DNA of 64,000 nt from Planctomycetaceae bacterium (GTDB lineage Bacteria; Planctomycetota; UBA1135; GCA-002686595): positions 248,001 through 312,000 of the forward strand of contig WGMC01000006.1 in assembly GCA_016125265.1 (NCBI GenBank). The letters are read 5' to 3'. The position numbers and the translations under genes were made by a program. A model generated the notes under the pieces. It saw nothing but the letters and a program-made list of their open reading frames with translations, was not told the origin of the DNA and did not search any database. Of this stretch, positions 26,792-35,938 are shown one piece after another (the first letter of the stretch is position 1; every line of letters starts with the position of its first letter).

Positions 26792-27210
26792 TGGGACCCG
26801 CCACACAAAAGCACGGAGCGCAAAAGCACGTGGCGCAGGTCGGCCCGACGGCAGCCGGCACCGGTTACCAGGCGCGCCACCGCTTCGCGAGCATCACCGC
26901 CCGCAAAGCGCGGCTCATCGCCGACGCCATCCGCGGTCGCACGGCCAACCAGGCCCTCGAGTTTCTCCAGTTCGCGCCCCAGCGCGCGGCCGCCTTCTAC
27001 CTGAAGGTGCTGAAGTCCGCGATCGCCAACGCCTCCCAGAACGAAGGCGTGAACGTCAACCGCCTCTACATCAGCGATTGCCGCGCCGACGGCGGCCCGC
27101 TGCTCAACAATCGACTGCGCTTTCGCCCGGGCCCCCAAGGCCGTGCGATGCCGATCCGCAAGCGTACGGCGCACCTCATCGTCGAGGTTCGCGAGCTGCC
27201 CCAGGCCTGA
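26791..27210 (+). CDS. rplV: 50S ribosomal protein L22
   Basis: 139 residues. The core begins at about residue 26 ([20 protein letters not shown]), preceded by an extra Gln/His/Gly-rich N-terminal extension. The C-terminal hairpin region [20 protein letters not shown] lines the exit tunnel in known L22. The ATG at 26791 overlaps the rpsS stop, which supports this start and the extension. Confidence 0.95.
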   Translation: MGPATQKHGAQKHVAQVGPTAAGTGYQARHRFASITARKARLIADAIRGRTANQALEFLQFAPQRAAAFYLKVLKSAIANASQNEGVNVNRLYISDCRADGGPLLNNRLRFRPGPQGRAMPIRKRTAHLIVEVRELPQA

Positions 27211-27235
27211 GCGAAACGCAACAAGGGAACACACC

Positions 27236-27976
27236 ATGGGCCAAAAGGTTCACCCCACAGGCTTCCGCATCGCCGTCATCGAACCGTGGCGGTCGCGCTG
27301 GTACGCCAACAAGAAAGAGTTCGCGCGCTTGCTCCAACAGGACCAGGCGATGCGCACCTACGTGCACAAGGAGTTCAAGGCCGCCGGGATCCCGCGCATC
27401 GAGATCGAGCGCACCAGCGAAGCGGTGAACGTGATCGTTCACGCGGCGCGACCCGGTGTGCTCGTCGGCCGCAAGGGCGCCCGCGTGGAAGAGCTCAAGA
27501 AGGAGCTGCAGACGATCACCGGCATGACCTGCCACTTGACCGTGCGCGAGGTGAAACGTCCGGAACTCGAGTCCACGTTGGTGGCCGAAGTGATCGCCGA
27601 AGCCCTCGAGAAGCGCATGGCTTTCCGCCGCGCCATCAAGAAGGCCATCCAAACGACGGTGCAAGCTGGCGCCAAGGGTGTGAAGGTCGAGCTGAACGGT
27701 CGTCTGGGCGGCGCCGAAATGGCCCGCACGGCGAAGGAGCGCGAGGGCCGCGTGCCCCTCTCCACGCTGCGCAGCTACGTCGACTATGGCACCGCCGAGG
27801 CCCGCACCACCTACGGTGTGATCGGCGTGAAAGTGTGGATCTACAAGGGCGACGTGGATGTGGGCGAGAAGCTCGACTACCGCTTCCCCTTGGGTGGGAT
27901 TTCCCGCTCCGATCGCGGCATGGAGCCGGTCGGCGGTGGGCGTGGTGGACCGCGTCGCGGCGAGCGCCGCAACTGA
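27236..27976 (+). CDS. rpsC: 30S ribosomal protein S3
   Basis: 246 residues. The start [20 protein letters not shown] is standard; the KH domain carries [15 protein letters not shown]. The C-terminal domain follows ([10 protein letters not shown]), and the protein ends in a Gly/Arg-rich tail. A GGGA Shine-Dalgarno-like site precedes the ATG at 27236. S3 forms the mRNA entry channel with S4 and S5. Confidence 0.97.
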   Translation: MGQKVHPTGFRIAVIEPWRSRWYANKKEFARLLQQDQAMRTYVHKEFKAAGIPRIEIERTSEAVNVIVHAARPGVLVGRKGARVEELKKELQTITGMTCHLTVREVKRPELESTLVAEVIAEALEKRMAFRRAIKKAIQTTVQAGAKGVKVELNGRLGGAEMARTAKEREGRVPLSTLRSYVDYGTAEARTTYGVIGVKVWIYKGDVDVGEKLDYRFPLGGISRSDRGMEPVGGGRGGPRRGERRN

Positions 27977-28022
27977 CCTCTAGAACCCCAACGCACGCGC
28001 TAACCAGCCCAGGAGTTGAGTC

Positions 28023-28442
28023 ATGGCACTGATGCCCAAGAGGTCCAAGTTCCGCAAGTCGTTCCGCGGCCGCATTCGCGGCGTCGCGTCGAGCGGCAAC
28101 CGGGTTTCGTTCGGCGAGTACGGGTTGCAGGCGCTCGATGCGGCCTGGATCACCGGCCGTCAGATCGAAGCCGGCCGTATTGCTGCCAACCGCGCCACCG
28201 GCGGCAGCGCCAAGGTTTGGATTCGCATCTTCCCGCACAAGCCGATCTCGGGCAAACCGGCCGAGACGCGCATGGGTAAGGGCAAGGGCGACGTCGAGTA
28301 CTGGGCCGCGGTCGTGAAGCCGGGCACGGTGCTGTACGAGATCGGTGGTGTGACGGAAGAGAAGGCCAAGCTGGCCTTCAAGCGCGTCGCTCACAAAATG
28401 CCCATCAAGGTCAAGATGGTCCGCCGCGTTCCGAGGACCTGA
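28023..28442 (+). CDS. rplP: 50S ribosomal protein L16
   Basis: 139 residues. Recognised by [17 protein letters not shown] at the start and [17 protein letters not shown] in the middle, the loop near the A-site tRNA whose Arg is hydroxylated in some bacteria. An AGGAG Shine-Dalgarno lies 6 nt before the ATG. rpmC follows after 8 bp. Confidence 0.97.
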   Translation: MALMPKRSKFRKSFRGRIRGVASSGNRVSFGEYGLQALDAAWITGRQIEAGRIAANRATGGSAKVWIRIFPHKPISGKPAETRMGKGKGDVEYWAAVVKPGTVLYEIGGVTEEKAKLAFKRVAHKMPIKVKMVRRVPRT

Positions 28443-28450
28443 GAATCGTC

Positions 28451-28663
28451 ATGAAGATCGAGGACTGTAGAGCCAAGACCGATTCGGAGCTCCGTTACGA
28501 CATGAACGGGCTCAAGAAGGAGCTGTTCGGACTGCGCTTCCGCTCGGTGGGGGAGTCCAACCAGAACCCCAGCCGTATCCGCGAAGCGCGCCGCGCCATC
28601 GCGCGCATCAACACCGTGCTCCATGAGCGCGCCACCGGGATCCGAGGACAGAACTCGCGCTGA
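28451..28663 (+). CDS. rpmC: 50S ribosomal protein L29
   Basis: 70-residue helical protein next to the exit tunnel. Recognised by LKKELFGLRFRSVGES and the C-terminal IREARRAIARINTVLHER, as in other L29. It lies between rplP and rpsQ, 2 bp before the latter. Confidence 0.94.
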   Translation: MKIEDCRAKTDSELRYDMNGLKKELFGLRFRSVGESNQNPSRIREARRAIARINTVLHERATGIRGQNSR

Positions 28664-28665
28664 TC

Positions 28666-29004
28666 ATGGAAGCGAACCGCAACTCACGGCGACTGCTGCA
28701 AGGCATCGTCAGCAGCAACAAGATGGCCAAGACGATCACCGTCCGGGTGGAGCGCACGTACGCGCACCCGAAGTACGGCAAGTTCGTCCGTCGGCACAAG
28801 CAGTACGCGGCCCACGACGAACTCGGGACCGCGAAGGTCGGCGACGTGGTCGAGATCTGCGCCACCCGCCCGATCAGCAAGACCAAGCGCTGGCGCCTGG
28901 TCAACGTGCTGGCGAAGGCAAACCTGGCCGAGGCCTCGGCACTCGAGACCTCTGGCGTTGAGATCGGTGCCGGCGCGTCCGGCAAGGAGGAAGGGGTCCA
29001 ATGA
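28666..29004 (+). CDS. rpsQ: 30S ribosomal protein S17
   Basis: 112 residues, longer than the usual 80-90. The OB-fold core spans about residues 9-86 ([18 protein letters not shown], then [19 protein letters not shown]). An extra C-terminal Ala/Glu-rich tail of about 25 residues follows. It overlaps rplN by 4 nt (ATGA), so the two are translationally coupled and the tail is part of the reading frame. Confidence 0.95.
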   Translation: MEANRNSRRLLQGIVSSNKMAKTITVRVERTYAHPKYGKFVRRHKQYAAHDELGTAKVGDVVEICATRPISKTKRWRLVNVLAKANLAEASALETSGVEIGAGASGKEEGVQ

Positions 29005-29369
29005 TCCAGATGCAAACCATGCTCGACGTCGCCGACAACACCGGCGCAAAGCGGGCCATGTGCATCAAGGTGCTGGGCGGCACCCACCGCCGGTACGCCG
29101 GCCTGGGTGACATCGTCATCTGCACGGTCAAGCGCGCGATCCCCGGCTCGGAACTGAAGGCCGGAACGGTGGTCCGCGGTGTCGTGGTGCGGGTGCGCAA
29201 GAACACCCGCCGCAAGGACGGCTCGTACGTGCGTTTCGACAAGAACGCGCTCGTGATCATCGACGCCGAGGGCAATCCGAAGGGCACCCGCATCTTCGGA
29301 GCCGTCGCGCGCGAGCTGCGCGACCGCAACTTCATGAAGATCGTCTCGCTGGCCCAGGAGGTCGTCTGA
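29001..29369 (+). CDS. rplN: 50S ribosomal protein L14
   Basis: 122 residues. The start [20 protein letters not shown] and [14 protein letters not shown] identify the family. It is the first gene of the spc-type group and overlaps its neighbours on both sides (ATGA with rpsQ, one base with rplX). Confidence 0.98.
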   Translation: MIQMQTMLDVADNTGAKRAMCIKVLGGTHRRYAGLGDIVICTVKRAIPGSELKAGTVVRGVVVRVRKNTRRKDGSYVRFDKNALVIIDAEGNPKGTRIFGAVARELRDRNFMKIVSLAQEVV

Positions 29370-29638
29370 TGAAACAACGACTCAAGAAAGGCGACACGGT
29401 CCTCGTGATCGCCGGCAACGACAAGGGCCAGTCCGGCACGGTCGAGCGGGTCCTCGTGGAGAGCGACCGCGTGATCATCGAGGGCATCAACATGCGTTGG
29501 AAGCACAAGAAGCCCAACCAGAAGAGCCCCAAGGGCGAGCGGGTGCGTGAAGCCTGCTCGATCCACGCATCCAACGTGATGCACGTCGACCCCCAATCAG
29601 GAAAGGGCCTGCGCAAGCGCCCGAACCAGGAGCGCTGA
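29369..29638 (+). CDS. rplX: 50S ribosomal protein L24
   Basis: 89 residues with a KOW motif (VLVIAGNDKGQSGTV) and the following KHKKPNQKSPKGER loop. It initiates 50S assembly by binding the 5' end of 23S rRNA. The ATG overlaps the rplN stop by one base; rplE follows after 3 bp. Confidence 0.96.
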   Translation: MKQRLKKGDTVLVIAGNDKGQSGTVERVLVESDRVIIEGINMRWKHKKPNQKSPKGERVREACSIHASNVMHVDPQSGKGLRKRPNQER

Positions 29639-29641
29639 GCC

Positions 29642-30202
29642 GTGACGCCCCGTCTCAAGCAAAAGTACAACGACGAAATCCTCCCGAAGCTCGCCGCCGA
29701 GTTCGGAGAGCCGAACCGGCTTGCGCTCCCGCGCCTGCTCAAAATCTCGATCAACATGGGCTGCAAGGGAGCCGTCGAGAACAAGGGCCGGGTGGAAGCT
29801 GCCGCCAAGGACCTGGCCCAGATCTGCGGCCAGAAGCCCACGATCCGCAAGGCCCGGGTGTCCGTCGCCGGCTTCAAGCTGCGCGAGGGCATGCCGATCG
29901 GTGTGGCCGTGACCCTGCGCCGCGACCACATGTGGGAGTTCGCCGACCGCCTCATCAACATCGTGCTGCCCCGGATCCGCGACTTCCGCGGGGTGCGCAC
30001 CAAGTTGGACGGCCGGGGCAACTACTCCCTGGGTCTGACGGACCAGGCGGTGTTCCCGGAGATCGACTTCGATCGCATCGAGTTCACCCAAGGCATGGAC
30101 ATCACCTTCGTCACTTCGGCCGGCAGCGACGAGCGCGGGTACTTCCTGCTCAAGGAACTCGGCATGCCCTTCCAGCAGCAAACGGCGAAAGCCGGTACCT
30201 GA
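29642..30202 (+). CDS. rplE: 50S ribosomal protein L5
   Basis: 186 residues that bind 5S rRNA. Recognised by LLKISINMGCKGAVENK, GQKPTIRKARVSVAGFKLREG and RIRDFRGVRTKLDGRGNYSL. It starts with GTG. The next gene is rpsH after 30 bp; rpsN (S14), usually between these two, is missing. Confidence 0.97.
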   Translation: MTPRLKQKYNDEILPKLAAEFGEPNRLALPRLLKISINMGCKGAVENKGRVEAAAKDLAQICGQKPTIRKARVSVAGFKLREGMPIGVAVTLRRDHMWEFADRLINIVLPRIRDFRGVRTKLDGRGNYSLGLTDQAVFPEIDFDRIEFTQGMDITFVTSAGSDERGYFLLKELGMPFQQQTAKAGT

Positions 30203-30232
30203 GCACCGCGAGCAGCAACAGGATATCCAGCC

Positions 30233-30628
30233 ATGATGACCGATCCGATCGCGGACATGCTCACACGCATCCGCAACGCCAACGCGATCAAGCGCAAGAC
30301 GGTGGAAATGCCGGCTTCCAAGCTCAAGGTGGCCATCGCCGAGGCTCTCAAGCAAGAGGGCTTCGTGCAGGGCTACGAGGTGCTGGCCGGCGAGCCGACC
30401 AGCACGCTGAAGTTGACCCTCAAGTACGGCCCCGAGGGGCAGCGGGTCATCCGCAGCATCGATCGTGTCAGCAAGCCCGGTCGCCGCGTGTACAGCGGCT
30501 CCCAGGACCTCCCGCGCGTCGTGCGCGGCCAAGGCATCTACGTCCTTTCCACCCCGAAGGGGGTCGTCTCGGATCGCACCGCACGCAAAGAGCGCGTCGG
30601 CGGTGAGGTCCTCTGCAAGGTGTTCTGA
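30233..30628 (+). CDS. rpsH: 30S ribosomal protein S8
   Basis: 131 residues. The start MTDPIADMLTRIRNANAIKR and the C-terminal GIYVLSTPKGVVSDRTAR are family hallmarks. In E. coli S8 represses the spc operon; the local mRNA structure needed cannot be judged here. There are two consecutive ATG codons at the start; the first is used here. rplF starts 3 bp after the stop. Confidence 0.97.
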   Translation: MMTDPIADMLTRIRNANAIKRKTVEMPASKLKVAIAEALKQEGFVQGYEVLAGEPTSTLKLTLKYGPEGQRVIRSIDRVSKPGRRVYSGSQDLPRVVRGQGIYVLSTPKGVVSDRTARKERVGGEVLCKVF

Positions 30629-30631
30629 TCC

Positions 30632-31180
30632 ATGTCGCGCATCGGAAAGCAGCCCATCGACCTTCCCGCCGGTGTCACCGTCGAGGAAGCCGCGCCGCGT
30701 CGTCTGCGCGTGAAGGGACCCAAGGGCCAGCTCGAGCTCGGGTTGCGTCCCGAGGTCGAGGTGAAGATCGAATCGAAGCAGATCAAGGTCTCCCGCACGG
30801 GGCAGGGCCCCGCCCGCCAGGCGGGTGCCTACCACGGCATGACCCGGGCGCTGCTCGGGAACATGGTGCTCGGGGTGACCAAGGGCTTCGAGAAGGTGCT
30901 CGAGATCCAGGGCATCGGTTGGAACGCCGCAGCCCAGGGTCGCAAGATCACCTTCAACATCGGCTTCTGTCACCAAGTCCACGTCGACCTGCCCAAGGGC
31001 ATCGACGCCGCGACGCCCAACGCGACGACCATCGTCCTGACCGGCATCGACCTGCAGGCCCTGGGTCAACTGGCCGCGCAGATCCGCGCCATCCGTCCGC
31101 CCGAGCCGTACAAGGGCAAGGGCATCCGGTACCGCGGCGAGTTCGTGCGCCGGAAGGTCGGCAAGAGCACCGGCAAGTGA
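30632..31180 (+). CDS. rplF: 50S ribosomal protein L6
   Basis: 182 residues with the duplicated L6 fold. It begins SRIGKQPIDLPAGV and ends with the conserved RPPEPYKGKGIRYRGE segment. It is located near the sarcin-ricin loop. A 107-bp spacer separates it from rplR. Confidence 0.98.
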   Translation: MSRIGKQPIDLPAGVTVEEAAPRRLRVKGPKGQLELGLRPEVEVKIESKQIKVSRTGQGPARQAGAYHGMTRALLGNMVLGVTKGFEKVLEIQGIGWNAAAQGRKITFNIGFCHQVHVDLPKGIDAATPNATTIVLTGIDLQALGQLAAQIRAIRPPEPYKGKGIRYRGEFVRRKVGKSTGK

Positions 31181-31287
31181 CCTCTTTGAACGAGTAGCGA
31201 GCGAGTACAGCGAGAAGCACGGGCAGACTGCCACGCGGGCCGAGGGCCACGGCGGGGCGGCGCCAACAGAAGAACCGGTCCAGCATC

Positions 31288-31656
31288 ATGAACGAAGCCA
31301 GAATCAAGGTCGTACGAGAGGAGCGCCGCAAGAAGTCGGTGCGCGCGACCATTCGCCGCACGTCCCAGCGGCCCCGCCTTTCCGTGTTCCGCTCCTCGAA
31401 GCACATCTACGCCCAGGTGATCGACGACGCCACGGGTCGCACCGTGGCCGCGGCGTCCACCGCCGGGAAGGCCTTCGCCGGCGAGAGCGGCGCCAAGACC
31501 AAGACCGAGCGCGCCGCTCTGGTCGGAGCCGAGGTGGCCAAGCGCGCCATCGGCGCTGGCGTGGAAACGGTGGTCTTCGACCGGGGCAGTGCCCGCTACC
31601 ACGGGCGCGTGCGCGCCCTGGCCGACGCCGCCCGGGAAGCCGGCCTCAAGTTCTGA
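31288..31656 (+). CDS. rplR: 50S ribosomal protein L18
   Basis: 122 residues, a 5S rRNA-binding protein. Recognised by [20 protein letters not shown] and the C-terminal [24 protein letters not shown]. It is followed after 89 bp by rpsE. Confidence 0.97.
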   Translation: MNEARIKVVREERRKKSVRATIRRTSQRPRLSVFRSSKHIYAQVIDDATGRTVAAASTAGKAFAGESGAKTKTERAALVGAEVAKRAIGAGVETVVFDRGSARYHGRVRALADAAREAGLKF

Positions 31657-31745
31657 TCCCAAAAGCCCGCTCGATTCCTCCCAGCGAAGCCACCTCCGCG
31701 AACCGCCACTTTCACGAAACCCGGGCGCACCCAGCACACTCAGCC

Positions 31746-32261
31746 ATGAACGATTCCATCCAATACCTCGATCTCGCGGAGAGCGCCGAGTTCTCCGAGA
31801 TGAAGGACCTGCTCGTCAAGATCAACCGCTCCGCAGCGGTTGTGAAGGGCGGGCGGCGCTTCTCGTTCTCGGCCCTGTCGGTCACCGGCAACAGCGCGGG
31901 TGTGGTGGGCCATGGCTACGGCAAGGCCCGTCAAGTCCCCAACGCGATCGAGAAGGCGGGCAAGGATGCGCGCAAACACCTGATCCGCGTGCCGATCACC
32001 GCTCCGAACGGCTCGATCCCGCACGAAGTGACGGGCGAGTTCTGCGGTTCGATGGTGCGCCTGCTCCCTGCCGCGGAAGGCACGGGCCTCATCGCCGGTG
32101 CCGCGGTGCGCGCCGTCTGCGAGATGGCGGGCATCCGGAACGTGTTGAGCAAGGCGTACGGGTCGACGAACCCCATCAACCTGATCAAGGCCACATTCGA
32201 TGCCCTGGCGCGCCTGCGCACCCAGGAGCAGGTCGCCAGTCTGCGCGGCGTGGAACTCTGA
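31746..32261 (+). CDS. rpsE: 30S ribosomal protein S5
   Basis: 171 residues. The double-stranded RNA-binding-like domain has VVKGGRRFSFSALSVTGNS and GHGYGKARQVPNAIEKA, followed by TIPHEV-like SIPHEVTGEF and the C-terminal GSTNPINLIKATFDAL. S5 takes part in mRNA unwinding and accuracy. It is followed directly by rplO; rpmD (L30), usually between them, is missing. Confidence 0.97.
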   Translation: MNDSIQYLDLAESAEFSEMKDLLVKINRSAAVVKGGRRFSFSALSVTGNSAGVVGHGYGKARQVPNAIEKAGKDARKHLIRVPITAPNGSIPHEVTGEFCGSMVRLLPAAEGTGLIAGAAVRAVCEMAGIRNVLSKAYGSTNPINLIKATFDALARLRTQEQVASLRGVEL

Positions 32262-32285
32262 GAGCGGCTGGAGAGCACAACTGAT

Positions 32286-32762
32286 ATGGAACTTCGCACA
32301 ATCCTGGCCAAGGGCACCAAGTACGAACGCCGCCACCGCGTCGGTCGTGGACCCGGTTCGGGCAACGGCAAGACGAGCGGCCGCGGTCACAAGGGCTGGG
32401 GGCAGCGCTCCGGCGCCCGTCGCCGTCCCGGTTACGAAGGCGGCCAGATGCCGATCTACCGCCGTGTGCCCAAGCGCGGCTTCAAGAACGCCCGCTTCCG
32501 CACGGACTACACCGTGCTGAACGTCGGTCGGCTCGACTCCTTCGAGGCGGGCTCCGTCGTGACCCTGGAGAGTGTGATCGAGCGCGGCCTGGCCAGCTTG
32601 GACACCAACCTCTTCAAGGTGCTCGGCCAAGGCGAACTGACCCGCGCCCTCACGGTGCGCGCCCAGAAGTTCAGCCAGAGCGCCGCGGAGAAAATCCGCG
32701 CCGCCGGTGGAACCGTGGTGCTGCTCGACGAGAAGGGCCGCGAAGTCGAGGAACAGGCCTAA
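32286..32762 (+). CDS. rplO: 50S ribosomal protein L15
   Basis: 158 residues. The Gly/Arg-rich N-terminal extension (RVGRGPGSGNGKTSGRGHKG, then EGGQMPIYRRVPKRGF) is typical; the globular C-terminal half ends with GGTVVLLDEKGREVEEQA. secY starts 4 bp after its stop codon. Confidence 0.97.
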   Translation: MELRTILAKGTKYERRHRVGRGPGSGNGKTSGRGHKGWGQRSGARRRPGYEGGQMPIYRRVPKRGFKNARFRTDYTVLNVGRLDSFEAGSVVTLESVIERGLASLDTNLFKVLGQGELTRALTVRAQKFSQSAAEKIRAAGGTVVLLDEKGREVEEQA

Positions 32763-32766
32763 TCCC

Positions 32767-34071
32767 GTGAACGCCGTCCTGCAACTCCTCAAGACGCCCG
32801 AGACGCGTGCGCGGATCCTCGCCACGCTGGGGTTGCTCTTTGCCTACCGCATCGGGTTCCAGATCCCGGTGCCCGGCATGAGCGTGGAGTACCTGCGGCG
32901 GGTCACCGAGGGGGCTGGCAGTTCCGCCTTCGGACTCCTGAGCGCGTTCTCGGGCGGTGCGATCGGGCAGACGACGATTTTCGCCCTGGGAATCATGCCG
33001 TACATCTCGGCATCGATCATCTTCAGCATCCTCGGCAAGGTGTCGCCGCGCATCGAGGCGATCCAGAAGGAAGGCGCGTCCGGTCAGAAGAAGATCAACC
33101 AGTGGACCCGACTGTCCACCGTGCCGATCGCCGTGCTGCAGTCCTTCTTCATCTGGTTCGGCATCTTCACCCAGGAAGAGGGCCTCATCGCGGGCGAGCC
33201 CACGGTCGGCTTGATGCTGGTGGTCGTGCTGGCACTCACCGCGGGCGCCCTGATCGTGATGTGGCTGGGTGAGCTGATCACCGAACACGGCATCGGCAAC
33301 GGCGCGTCGCTGATCATCATGGCGGGCATCATCGCGACGATGCCCCAGAGCCTCGGCCAGGTATTCTCGAACGACGAGGACGCCTACGGCACGACGCTCA
33401 AACTGGTCGGCCTGTGGGTGTTGATCGTGCTCGTGATCGTGTTCATCCAGAAGGGCGAACGACGCATCCCGATCCAGTACGCGCGGCTCACCCGCGGTCG
33501 GCGCGTCTACGGCGGCCAGAAGCACTACCTGCCCCTCAAGGTGAACATGGCCGGCGTCATGCCGATCATCTTCGCCTCGGCCCTCTTCGTCATCCCGACG
33601 ATGATCTTCGGGTCGCTCGGCTGGACGACGCTGGAGACCATCTTCAAGGAGTCGGACGGCTTCGTGCACGTCACGGGCTACGTGGTTCTGGTGTTCTTCT
33701 TCTGCTTCTTCTGGAACAACCTGATGTTCCAGCCGGACGACGTCGCCAACAACCTGCGCGAGCACGGATCGTTCGTTCCCGGCATCCGCCCCGGCGCGAA
33801 AACGGCCGAGCACATCAAGGCCGTGCTGACGCGGATCACCCTCGCGGGCGCCGTGTTCCTCGCGATCATCGCCGTGCTGCCGAACTTCGTGACCGCGCAG
33901 ATCCCCGGCCTCCAGGGCGACCTCGCCTACTTCCTCGGTGGCACCTCGGTGCTGATCGTCGTCGGTGTGGCCCTGGACGTCGTCGACAAGCTGAATGCTC
34001 AGCTCGTCATGCGGAACTACAAGGGCTTCATGGAAAGTGGCGCGGGCACCGGCTGGAGCAAGCGGCGCTAG
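32767..34071 (+). CDS. secY: preprotein translocase subunit SecY
   Basis: 434-residue channel subunit of the Sec translocon in the inner membrane, with ten predicted transmembrane helices. Recognised by YRIGFQIPVPG near the N-terminus, GIMPYISASIIFSIL (plug/TM2 region), NGASLIIMAGI and NNLREHGSFVPGIRPG near the C-terminus. The GTG at 32767 lies 4 bp after rplO and gives a normal N-terminus; the frame also extends back into rplO, which is rejected. adk follows after 3 bp. Confidence 0.97.
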   Translation: MNAVLQLLKTPETRARILATLGLLFAYRIGFQIPVPGMSVEYLRRVTEGAGSSAFGLLSAFSGGAIGQTTIFALGIMPYISASIIFSILGKVSPRIEAIQKEGASGQKKINQWTRLSTVPIAVLQSFFIWFGIFTQEEGLIAGEPTVGLMLVVVLALTAGALIVMWLGELITEHGIGNGASLIIMAGIIATMPQSLGQVFSNDEDAYGTTLKLVGLWVLIVLVIVFIQKGERRIPIQYARLTRGRRVYGGQKHYLPLKVNMAGVMPIIFASALFVIPTMIFGSLGWTTLETIFKESDGFVHVTGYVVLVFFFCFFWNNLMFQPDDVANNLREHGSFVPGIRPGAKTAEHIKAVLTRITLAGAVFLAIIAVLPNFVTAQIPGLQGDLAYFLGGTSVLIVVGVALDVVDKLNAQLVMRNYKGFMESGAGTGWSKRR

Positions 34072-34074
34072 ACC

Positions 34075-34749
34075 ATGACCGGCTCGATCGTCATCCTGCT
34101 GGGGGCACCCGGCGCTGGCAAGGGCACCCAGGCGAAGCGCCTGTGTGACTCGACCGGCCTCGTGCACGTGTCCACCGGCGATCTCTTCCGCGAGAACCAA
34201 TCCAAGGGCACGCCCCTTGGCCTGGAGGCGAAGGGATACATGGAGAAGGGCCAGCTCGTGCCCGACGACCTCGTGCTCCGCATGTTGTTCGACCGGGTCT
34301 CCCGGCCCGACACGCGCCGGGGCTACGTCCTGGACGGCTTTCCCCGCACCGAGCCCCAGGCGGAGGCCCTGACGAAGGCGCTCGAAGCGCAGGGCGCGGC
34401 CAAACCCATGGTCGTGCAACTGGACCTCGACGACGACCTGATCGTCGAGCGCGCCGCCGGTCGGCTCATCTGCGCTGCCTGCGGCCATATCCAGCACCTC
34501 AAGTTTTCTCCGCCCAAACGGGCCGGGGTCTGCGACGTCTGCGGCGGCGAACTGCGCCAACGCAAGGACGACCAGCCCGACGTCGTGCGGGAGCGCCTCG
34601 CGGTGTACCATCGCCAGACTGCCCCCCTTGTGGCCTACTACGAACGCCAGGGTGTGCTGGAGCGTGTCGACGGCTCGTTGGAGCCGGACGACGTGTTTGC
34701 GCAACTGGTCGAGCTCGTCCGCCCCAGTCTCGTACGAGGGGAGAACTGA
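34075..34749 (+). CDS. adk: adenylate kinase
   Basis: 224 residues. Catalyses ATP + AMP = 2 ADP in the cytosol. The P-loop GAPGAGKGT (10-18) and DGFPRT (87-92) are intact. The LID domain carries a zinc-type Cys4 set (C133, C136, C153, C156), as in Gram-positive rather than E. coli enzymes. It sits between secY and infA; the methionine aminopeptidase gene (map) that often lies here is absent. Confidence 0.97.
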   Translation: MTGSIVILLGAPGAGKGTQAKRLCDSTGLVHVSTGDLFRENQSKGTPLGLEAKGYMEKGQLVPDDLVLRMLFDRVSRPDTRRGYVLDGFPRTEPQAEALTKALEAQGAAKPMVVQLDLDDDLIVERAAGRLICAACGHIQHLKFSPPKRAGVCDVCGGELRQRKDDQPDVVRERLAVYHRQTAPLVAYYERQGVLERVDGSLEPDDVFAQLVELVRPSLVRGEN

Positions 34750-34752
34750 GCC

Positions 34753-35001
34753 ATGGCCAAGGAAGAACCGATCACAGTGGAGGCCATCGTCACTGAGTCC
34801 CTGCCGAACGCGAGGTTTCGCGCCAAGCTGGACTCCGGTCACGAGATCCTCGCCCACGTCAGCGGCAAGATGCGGATGCGTTACATCCGCATCCTGCCGG
34901 GCGATACCATCACCGTAGAAATGTCCCCCTACGATCTGTCCAAAGGGCGGATCGTATGGCGTGGAGACCGCAGAGCCCCGAGGAACCCCAGAACCAGATG
35001 A
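34753..35001 (+). CDS. infA: translation initiation factor IF-1
   Basis: 82-residue OB-fold protein that binds the 30S A site during initiation. Recognised by [37 protein letters not shown] and [17 protein letters not shown] short Arg/Pro-rich tail follows. The TGA stop overlaps the rpmJ ATG (ATGA). Confidence 0.97.
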   Translation: MAKEEPITVEAIVTESLPNARFRAKLDSGHEILAHVSGKMRMRYIRILPGDTITVEMSPYDLSKGRIVWRGDRRAPRNPRTR

Positions 35002-35117
35002 AAGTCCGCAGTAGTGTCCGGAGGATTTGCCTCCACTGCAAGATCGTCAAGCGTCGGGGTGTCCTGCGCGTGATCTGCAAGGCCGATCCCAACCACAAGC
35101 AGAGGCAGGGCAAGTAA
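34998..35117 (+). CDS. rpmJ: 50S ribosomal protein L36, zinc-binding form
   Basis: A 39-codon gene overlapping the end of infA by 4 nt. Translation starts [20 protein letters not shown] and ends HKQRQGK. The zinc ligands C11, C14, C27 and H33 are all present, so this is the zinc (C+) paralogue. Length and sequence match known L36 of 37-41 residues, and the position between infA and rpsM is standard. Confidence 0.96.
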   Translation: MKVRSSVRRICLHCKIVKRRGVLRVICKADPNHKQRQGK

Positions 35118-35139
35118 GCCCGTCAGAGGACTAACGCAT

Positions 35140-35523
35140 ATGCCCCGCGTCCTAGGTGTCGACATTCCCGCAAACAAGCGGCTCGAAGTCTCCCTCACGT
35201 ACCTGTACGGAGTGGGGCGGAGCACCGCTTCCATGTTGTGCTCCCGCCTCGCGGTGGATCCCGGCCTGAAGGCCCGGGACCTGTCCGAGGAGAAGGTGAC
35301 CGAGCTGACCGCGCTGCTCCAGGAAGAGCTGATCGTGGAAGGTGCGCTGCGCCGTCAGATCGCTACTTCCATCGGCCGCCTGCGGGACATCGGCTGTTAC
35401 CGCGGCATGCGGCACCGCCGCGGCCTTCCCGTGCGCGGTCAACGCACGCGTACCAACGCGCGCACGCGCAAGGGCCCGCGCAAGACCGTCGCAGGCAAGA
35501 AGTCCGTGAAAGGGATGAAGTGA
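35140..35523 (+). CDS. rpsM: 30S ribosomal protein S13
   Basis: 127 residues. The start [20 protein letters not shown] and the C-terminal [20 protein letters not shown] identify S13, a head protein contacting tRNA and forming bridges with the 50S. It is the first gene of the alpha group, 22 bp after rpmJ; rpsK follows after 7 bp. Confidence 0.98.
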   Translation: MPRVLGVDIPANKRLEVSLTYLYGVGRSTASMLCSRLAVDPGLKARDLSEEKVTELTALLQEELIVEGALRRQIATSIGRLRDIGCYRGMRHRRGLPVRGQRTRTNARTRKGPRKTVAGKKSVKGMK

Positions 35524-35530
35524 CAGAGAC

Positions 35531-35917
35531 ATGGCGACCAAGACAACGACCAAGCGCAAAGTACGCAAGAACGTCGCCCGTGGAGTGGCGCACGTGAAGG
35601 CGTCCTTCAACAACACGCACATCACCATCGCCACGCCCACGGGCGAGACGATCTCGTGGGGCACTGCCGGTACGGTGGGCTTCAAGGGGACTCGCAAGAG
35701 CACCCCCTACGCCGCCCAACGGGCCGCCGATCGCGCCGCGGCGGCTGCCATGCGCAACGGAATGAAAGAGATCGACGTGCGGGTCAAGGGCGTCGGCTCC
35801 GGCCGCGAGTCCGCCGTGCGTGCCCTGGCCAACGCTGGCCTGCGCATCCTCACCATCGAGGATGTGACGCCCCTTCCCCACAACGGCTGCCGCGCGCGCA
35901 AGCGTCGCCGCGTCTGA
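35531..35917 (+). CDS. rpsK: 30S ribosomal protein S11
   Basis: 128 residues, a platform protein near the E-site mRNA. Recognised by [39 protein letters not shown] and the C-terminal [16 protein letters not shown]. It lies between rpsM and rpsD in standard order. Confidence 0.98.
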   Translation: MATKTTTKRKVRKNVARGVAHVKASFNNTHITIATPTGETISWGTAGTVGFKGTRKSTPYAAQRAADRAAAAAMRNGMKEIDVRVKGVGSGRESAVRALANAGLRILTIEDVTPLPHNGCRARKRRRV

Positions 35918-35938
35918 TCCACACCCTGCGCTCCGACC

